Shown here: positions 42,801 to 45,954 of the stretch, piece by piece
Numbering within the stretch: the stretch's first letter is position 1
Layout: every line of letters begins with the position of its first letter
NCBI GenBank assembly: GCA_019695335.1
Contig: JAIBAF010000026.1
Location: forward strand, 1-45,954
DNA from: a bacterium
Lineage (GTDB): Bacteria > CLD3 > SB21
Length of the DNA: 45,954 bases
Direction: 5' to 3'
The notes under the pieces: generated by a model
What the model saw: only the letters and a program-made list of their open reading frames with translations
The model's database searches: none
Told to the model about the DNA's origin: nothing
Position numbers and translations under genes: made by a program

Positions 42801-42848
42801 CGGTTTTATCAAGGCCGGAAAATACGCGTTGAATGAAATTGCCATTCC
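42801..42848 (+). repeat. 48-bp direct repeat, copy 1
   Basis: Begins CGGTTTTATCAAGGCC and continues through AATACG and GAATG to CATTCCC. The second copy is at 43100-43148 with a few substitutions and one base of length difference. In both copies the repeat runs directly into a REP-like element. Confidence 0.75.
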
Positions 42849-42866
42849 CCTGACAAGTCGGGGGAA
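42844..42866 (+). repeat. REP-like palindromic element, copy 2
   Basis: ATTCCCC, central TGACAAGTC, GGGGGAA. This is a diverged member of the REP-like group, with GC-rich arms that pair and the flanks ATTCC and GGAAT kept. Confidence 0.65.
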
Positions 42867-42917
42867 TCCAGACCAGAAAGCATATTCTCATAAGTGTTCC
42901 TACGGCTACGCCGTGCC

Positions 42918-42945
42918 ACTTTCTTTGTCTTGATACAAAGAAAGT
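42918..42945 (+). repeat. CTTGAT-loop hairpin, copy 1
   Basis: Perfect 11-bp stem ACTTTCTTTGT (42918-42928) with ACAAAGAAAGT (42935-42945) and loop CTTGAT. It is followed by AGCCAAAGAAAAATCAAGGC (42946-42965), a tail shared with the copies at 43455-43488 (inverted) and 43570-43603. Confidence 0.85.
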
Positions 42946-42968
42946 AGCCAAAGAAAAATCAAGGCTGT

Positions 42969-43109
42969 GATAAAACTGCCGGAATCCGAGTTCGCTTACT
43001 TAGTGGCGGAAAATAGTTCCAAATTCTATCGCATTCATAAACGTGATCAATCATTTCACATTTTCCGCTGAACCTTTCGCGAACTCGTATTCTCTTCGGC
43101 GGTTTTATC
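42969..43109. repeat. Composite palindrome, copy 1 (~140 bp)
   Basis: Three nested pairs. GATAAAACTGCCG (42969-42981) pairs with CGGCGGTTTTATC (43097-43109; one G-T wobble). GAGTTCGC (42988-42995) pairs with GCGAACTC (43079-43086). GCGGAAAAT (43006-43014) pairs with ATTTTCCGC (43060-43068). The loop is 45 nt. The same layout recurs at 43291-43435. It could fold as a long RNA hairpin or a DNA cruciform; it has no coding potential. Confidence 0.82.
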
Positions 43110-43148
43110 AAGGCCAAGGAAATACGTGTCGAATGGGATTGTCATTCC
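43100..43148 (+). repeat. 48-bp direct repeat, copy 2
   Basis: Begins CGGTTTTATCAAGGCC like the copy at 42801-42848 and continues through AATACG and GAATG into the REP-like element at 43141. Its 5' end is also the right arm of composite palindrome copy 1. Confidence 0.75.
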
Positions 43149-43222
43149 CGCGTACGCAGGAATCCAGAACGAAATTCCAAATTAGTGTGTGAAATCTGGA
43201 TACCCGCGTTCGCGGGTATGAC
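43141..43222. repeat. Inverted pair of REP-like elements (BIME-like)
   Basis: GTCATTCCCGCGTACGCAGG plus AATCCAGA (43141-43168) faces an inverted copy, TCTGGATACCCGCGTTCGCG plus GGTATGAC (43195-43222). 24 of 28 positions are complementary, with 26 bases between. Head-to-head REP pairs of this kind form stable hairpins in transcripts. Confidence 0.82.
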
Positions 43223-43290
43223 ATAAGAGTTGGAAAAGTTCCCATTCCTTTCAAAGAGATTTGGTGTTAGTTGGGCATTTCTGACCGGCC

Positions 43291-43435
43291 TTGCAAAAAA
43301 CGCCGGACTAAGAACCGGCGTTCGCATATCATCATGCGGAAAACGTGAAACACATTCAATCTTTGAGCAAAACTAATAGCATGTAACTGTTTTCCGCACC
43401 CAAAAAGCGAACGGCGGTTCAGGCGTTTTTTGCAA
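43291..43435. repeat. Composite palindrome, copy 2 (~145 bp)
   Basis: Three nested pairs. TTGCAAAAAACGCC (43291-43304) pairs with GGCGTTTTTTGCAA (43422-43435), perfectly. AACCGGCGTTCGC (43313-43325) pairs with GCGAACGGCGGTT (43407-43419; one mismatch). TGCGGAAAAC (43335-43344) pairs with GTTTTCCGCA (43389-43398). The loop is 44 nt. The inner arms (GTTCGC, then GCGGAAAA) repeat those of copy 1 at matching spacing, while the outer arm and loop differ. Confidence 0.84.
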
Positions 43436-43454
43436 AGCCTTGATTTTTCTTTTG

Positions 43455-43488
43455 GTTCTTTTCTTTGTATCAAGACAAAGAAAAGAAC
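43455..43488 (-). repeat. CTTGAT-loop hairpin, copy 2 (inverted)
   Basis: Perfect 14-bp stem GTTCTTTTCTTTGT (43455-43468) with ACAAAGAAAAGAAC (43475-43488) and loop ATCAAG. This is the reverse orientation of copies 1 and 3. The shared tail, read on the minus strand, is at 43454-43436. Confidence 0.85.
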
Positions 43489-43569
43489 ATAATGGATTTC
43501 AGGTTTTAGTGATTTGGAACACAAACAAATTCAGGCTCTGAGTGAATATCCGCAAAGACCGGACACCAC

Positions 43570-43603
43570 GTTCTTTCTTTTGGCTTGACCCAAAAGAAAG
43601 AAC
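43570..43603 (+). repeat. CTTGAT-loop hairpin, copy 3
   Basis: Perfect 14-bp stem GTTCTTTCTTTTGG (43570-43583) with CCAAAAGAAAGAAC (43590-43603) and loop CTTGAC. It is followed by the tail CAAGAAAAGGTCAAGGCTGTG, as after copy 1. Confidence 0.85.
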
Positions 43604-43627
43604 CAAGAAAAGGTCAAGGCTGTGTCC

Positions 43628-43692
43628 CGCTCCCTGAGCGGAGTCGAAGGGAGCCTCGGGCATTCCGGTCGTTTCGACTTCGCTCAACGACC
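43628..43692 (+). repeat. 65-bp direct repeat, left copy
   Basis: Starts CGCTCCCTGAGCGGAGTCGA and ends TTCGACTTCGCTCAACGACC. It matches 45499-45563 at 62 of 65 positions in the same orientation. Internal short palindromes (CTCCCT with AGGGAG; GGTCGTT with AACGACC) make it REP-like. Elements with this 'GAGCGGAGTCGAAG' core are widespread in environmental bacterial genomes. Confidence 0.9.
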
Positions 43693-43726
43693 TCGTTACA
43701 ATTGTCGAAACGCACGTAAGAATGGC

Positions 43727-43754
43727 GTCAGTTCGAGCATGTCGAGAACTGACC
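43727..43754 (+). repeat. Short palindrome GTCAGTTC...GAACTGAC
   Basis: 8-bp arms GTCAGTTC and GAACTGAC about the centre GAGCATGTCGA. A free-standing hairpin in the repeat cluster, close to the left 65-bp repeat. Confidence 0.7.
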
Positions 43755-43858
43755 AGCAAGGGCGGTTGTCCATTTTATAACTTGCGTTTCCACGAACTAT
43801 GATGTACAATTGCGACGTAATATTTTTTCAAAATAAGCAGTTTGAGCAATGACAAGCT

Positions 43859-44140
43859 ATGAACTATACTGATAGTGCAAATAAAATCATTCAAAAAGTG
43901 GACATCAACCTATATTCGCATATTGATAATTTGGTTGAGCAATATAAAGCATATAGTCATTTAAAAATTAGTTTTATGCCAGGAGATTCATCTACCTTGC
44001 ATGCTGGATTATACGACAATAATGATAAGATAATAACAGCTGCAACATTCAATAGAAGAGGTATTTTGGTATATAATTCTATAAGAACTATTATATTTTC
44101 TTATTCGAATGGAACAGTTGATTTAATTAAGGCCGACTAA
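43859..44140 (+). CDS. Hypothetical 93-aa protein in AT-rich island
   Basis: Not recognised. 93 aa: an N-terminal helix (SANKIIQKVDINLYSHIDNLVEQYKAYSH) followed by a beta-rich part with a regular strand pattern (LKISFMPGD, LHAGLYDNNDKIITAATFNRRGILVYNS, IRTIIFSYSNGTVDLIKAD). It has no signal peptide or membrane helix. The DNA is much more AT-rich than neighbouring genes, and no good Shine-Dalgarno precedes the ATG, so it may be recently acquired or may be a remnant. It is followed 97 nt later by the hydrolase gene, and the two lie between copies of the 65-bp direct repeat. Confidence 0.6.
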   Translation: MNYTDSANKIIQKVDINLYSHIDNLVEQYKAYSHLKISFMPGDSSTLHAGLYDNNDKIITAATFNRRGILVYNSIRTIIFSYSNGTVDLIKAD

Positions 44141-44237
44141 TTCGATAGACATTTCCATTTAATTTTATGTATTGATTTTCATTCCATCACTGTTCTCACA
44201 ATAGCTCCAAAATAAACCTTCATCGAAATATTCTAAA

Positions 44238-45155
44238 ATGATCAAATGGATCCTTCGTCTTCTCGCTATCGGTGTTATTATCGCTTCACTTTTATATGTA
44301 GCCGCTTGTCACATCGCCCCGTATTCTATTATCAAACCGCACCGGCTGTCCCGTTCTGAGATCGAACAAATGTTTTCTCAGCGTTATCCGGATCAATTCG
44401 GATTGACCTTTGATACACTTTCAATTCCGGTAAACGATACGATCACGCTTAAAGGCTGGTTTTTGCATTCGATAACCGATAGCAATAAAGGTACTGTTTT
44501 CGTTTTACACGGAATCGCAAGTTGTAAAGAAGCGATGCTGCCGCTCGCAAGTAAATTTTGCCGGAACAATTACAATGTTGTATTGTTTGATTTGCGGACG
44601 CACGGCGAAAGCGGCGGCGAATATTGTACGTATGGATATTGGGAAAAACGCGACGTGGTTATTGTTATCGATTCTATTCAATCCAAATATCCGCAAGCCG
44701 CTCCATTCGCCATGTTTGGCAATTCGCTCGGCGCAGCCATTACTATTCAAACGCTGGCTATAGAGCCTCGCTTGACTTGTGCTGTTGTGGAAAGTCCTTT
44801 CGCAACATTACGGGAAGTTACGTCGGATTACTTGACGCGAATCATCAAAATACGTTGGCGCTCTTTTTCAAATGCGGCTTTGAATGAAGCAGGTTCCATT
44901 GCTAAGTTTCCCGTTGACGAAGTTCAACCCGAAATCGCAGCGTTTTCCATTCGCCAACCGGTTTTGGTGGTTCACGGTACAAAAGACAAACATATCTCGA
45001 TCGAATACGGAAAAAGAGTTTATCATAATCTTCAATCTCCTTATAAAGAATTCTATGAAATATCCGAAGGTGACCATTATAATTTAATGACTGCAGGAGG
45101 AATTGAATATGAAAATAAAATCATGTCTTTCTTCGATCACTATTGTAAACCGTAA
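44238..45155 (+). CDS. Alpha/beta hydrolase with N-terminal membrane anchor
   Basis: 305 aa. An N-terminal helix (WILRLLAIGVIIASLLYVAAC) anchors it to the membrane or is a signal sequence; the cysteine (AAC) could mark a lipobox-like site. The alpha/beta hydrolase core has the oxyanion strand VFVLHGIASCK, the nucleophile elbow GNSLGA (Ser), acid Asp in VHGTKDKHIS and His in EGDHYNLM. It belongs to the serine aminopeptidase/BAAT-like 'DUF1100' type group, and its substrate is unknown. It is preceded by the 93-aa gene. No clear SD is seen before ATG 44238. Confidence 0.88.
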   Translation: MIKWILRLLAIGVIIASLLYVAACHIAPYSIIKPHRLSRSEIEQMFSQRYPDQFGLTFDTLSIPVNDTITLKGWFLHSITDSNKGTVFVLHGIASCKEAMLPLASKFCRNNYNVVLFDLRTHGESGGEYCTYGYWEKRDVVIVIDSIQSKYPQAAPFAMFGNSLGAAITIQTLAIEPRLTCAVVESPFATLREVTSDYLTRIIKIRWRSFSNAALNEAGSIAKFPVDEVQPEIAAFSIRQPVLVVHGTKDKHISIEYGKRVYHNLQSPYKEFYEISEGDHYNLMTAGGIEYENKIMSFFDHYCKP

Positions 45156-45388
45156 TCACTTTAATCACTTGCCTTTCATCTCTCCGCTTATTACAATGTA
45201 GCCGTCCAAATCATATCGTAAAAATTTTACACACATCATCCATGACGATCGATCTGAAAAAAGCTGAAAAATCACCGGCTTGAGTCTTGTGGAGATAAAG
45301 AAGATCAGAGTTTCTAAGAAGTAAAAATCCCACCGTTTATTTAATTTCCCGTTCGAACAAGTTTCACTTTAAAACCCTCGTTAAAAAT

Positions 45389-45409
45389 ATGCTGCACCGA
45401 GTTCAGCAT
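45389..45409 (+). repeat. Short palindrome ATGCTG...CAGCAT
   Basis: 6-bp arms ATGCTG (45389-45394) and CAGCAT (45404-45409) around CACCGAGTT. It begins the repeat cluster right of the hydrolase gene. Confidence 0.55.
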
Positions 45410-45498
45410 GACGCAGAGTCGTTTCTCAGCCAAAGGCTGACTGTGTCCGCCTCTGGAGGATGTGCCTCCGGCATCAGGCTTCGCTCAACGACCAAGAC

Positions 45499-45563
45499 CG
45501 CTTCCTGAGCGGAGTCGAAGGAAGCCTCGGGCATTCCGCTCGTTTCGACTTCGCTCAACGACC
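45499..45563 (+). repeat. 65-bp direct repeat, right copy
   Basis: Same orientation as 43628-43692, with 3 differences in 65 (43632/45503, 43651/45522, 43668/45539). A further partial copy (CTTCGCTCAACGACC) sits just upstream at 45479-45493. The two full copies flank the two-gene island. Confidence 0.9.
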
Positions 45564-45574
45564 GCGTCGGAAAT

Positions 45575-45603
45575 TGTAGAGCGGAACGCCGTTCCGCTCT
45601 ACA
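45575..45603. repeat. Strong 13-bp hairpin
   Basis: Perfect stem TGTAGAGCGGAAC (45575-45587) with GTTCCGCTCTACA (45591-45603) and loop GCC. No T-tract follows on either strand, so this is a REP-like element or processing signal rather than a classical terminator. Confidence 0.75.
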
Positions 45604-45731
45604 TATCAACATTGCATTGCCGTACAACGGCACAACAGCATGACGCGTTGTCATTTTTATGACAAATTGCTTGATCGTAGTGTACATCAACTTTTGTTTG
45701 CAATTGCCCCCGACGATCGTACATTAACGGC

Positions 45732-45954
45732 ATGAATTTTCTCACACATTATTATTGTAATTCGGGTCAAAACTTGAGCCCGGATTTTCATTTCGGCGTG
45801 TCATTGCCCGACATCCTGAGCGTGTACGACCGGAAACTCCGTTTTCATGAATCGGCCATCACCAAACTCATGTCGGACGAACCGCACGTCATGGTATGGA
45901 AGGGCATTCATAATCATCTCCGCGCAGACGCTTTTTTTCATCAGTCGGAATTTT
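45732..45954 (+). CDS. Partial gene, possible AcpH/ACP phosphodiesterase-like family (runs off the right edge)
   Basis: ATG 45732 opens a frame of 74 codons without a stop to the window end: MNFLTHYYCNSGQ..., GVSLPDILSVYDRK, VMVWKGIHNHLRADAFFHQS. The start 'MNFLtHyY', an early 'LPD' and a 'GIHNHLRADAFFH' segment are reminiscent of acyl-carrier-protein phosphodiesterase-like (DUF479/AcpH) proteins, which begin 'MNyLAHlyL' and carry a 'GIxxHxxID' motif. The match is partial, and the rest of the gene is needed to decide. No strong SD precedes it. Confidence 0.6.
   Translation, partial: MNFLTHYYCNSGQNLSPDFHFGVSLPDILSVYDRKLRFHESAITKLMSDEPHVMVWKGIHNHLRADAFFHQSEF

Larger units (their letters stand above)
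42659..43858. other. 1.2-kb repeat-packed non-coding region
   Basis: No gene is supported here. After the pepD promoter the DNA is a mosaic of palindromic repeats: four REP-like elements, three long hairpins with a CTTGAT-like loop, two composite palindromes and the first copy of a 65-bp direct repeat. Short reading frames on both strands are made of repeat sequence and lack ribosome-binding sites. Confidence 0.8.
45156..45731. other. Repeat-rich non-coding region
   Basis: 576 bases without a supported gene. 45156-45385 looks plain. From 45389 on there are short palindromes, partial copies of the 65-bp repeat, its second full copy, and a strong hairpin at 45575-45603. A minus-strand frame of 95 codons across it is built from repeats and is not counted. 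Confidence 0.75.

Noticed and set aside
42731-43603. Possible CRISPR array
   Set aside because: Repeat units differ in length and orientation, spacing is irregular, and no cas genes are present.
43142-43759. Three short minus-strand frames in the repeat region
   Set aside because: They consist of REP-like and hairpin repeats, overlap one another, and have no ribosome-binding sites.
45403-45690. 95-codon minus-strand frame
   Set aside because: Composed of the 65-bp repeat and other palindromes; peptides such as SLSEVETSGMPEA recur in 43499-43759 only because the repeat recurs.
42659-45731. Insertion sequence or prophage remnant
   Set aside because: No transposase, integrase or phage-like gene is seen. 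The region is repeats plus two ordinary-sized genes.

Overview
The window reads as a chromosomal segment of a Gram-negative, free-living heterotroph of about 40-45% GC (estimated by eye). A double membrane is shown by TolC, an Omp85 (BamA/TamA-type) protein and a separate beta-barrel candidate. The gene mix (GH57 glucanotransferase, two-permease MacB-type exporter, YIP1 and VanZ proteins, roadblock proteins, a fused VTE5-VTE6-like kinase, bacilliredoxin, an orphan EutN/CcmL protein) suggests the FCB/Calditrichota/KSB1-like part of the tree. Many promoters have the classical TTGACA-N17-TAnnnT form, which argues against a typical Bacteroidota sigma system. The taxonomic placement is inference. 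There is no tRNA, rRNA, CRISPR array, transposase or prophage.

Layout. 1-247: 5' end of prfB with its programmed +1 frameshift. 380-3520: glnA, glnB and an outer-membrane protein gene that heads the glnB transcript. 3777-9731: a complete tripartite exporter operon (tolC, macA-like adaptor, ATPase, two different FtsX permeases). 9951-12196: bacilliredoxin, a quinone-oxidoreductase-like enzyme and a YIP1 protein. 12538-12876: a small winged-helix-like gene facing the next operon across a two-way terminator. 12954-22539: a tight run of eight co-directional genes (ferredoxin, VTE5/VTE6-like fusion, EutN/CcmL vertex protein, Omp85 protein, VanZ, ftsY, GH57, ctpA). 22687-24036: a membrane-protein pair with an HTTM-like partner. 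24031-32233: a glycan locus with five glycosyltransferases, a flippase and a DUF3047 protein, split around a divergent promoter region. 32235-34811: reverse transsulfuration (cystathionine beta-synthase and gamma-lyase), with a perfect palindrome inside the lyase promoter. 34867-37216: two roadblock proteins, a STAS protein and an orphan OppF ATPase. 37342-42658: acyl desaturase, DUF445, tmk, a class III-like sirtuin and pepD.

From 42659 to the right end the character changes. About 1.2 kb of non-coding DNA is packed with palindromic repeats: four REP-like elements, three long hairpins with a CTTGAT-type loop, and two ~140-bp composite palindromes sharing one architecture. A two-gene island follows (93-aa unknown protein and alpha/beta hydrolase), flanked by a 65-bp direct repeat (62/65 identical). 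A second repeat cluster then precedes a gene cut by the window end.

The most unusual items are the composite palindromes at 42969-43109 and 43291-43435, the lone bacterial-microcompartment vertex gene in an envelope/isoprenoid operon, the fused prenol-kinase-type protein, the operator-like palindrome in the cystathionine lyase promoter, and the paired roadblock genes without a visible GTPase.
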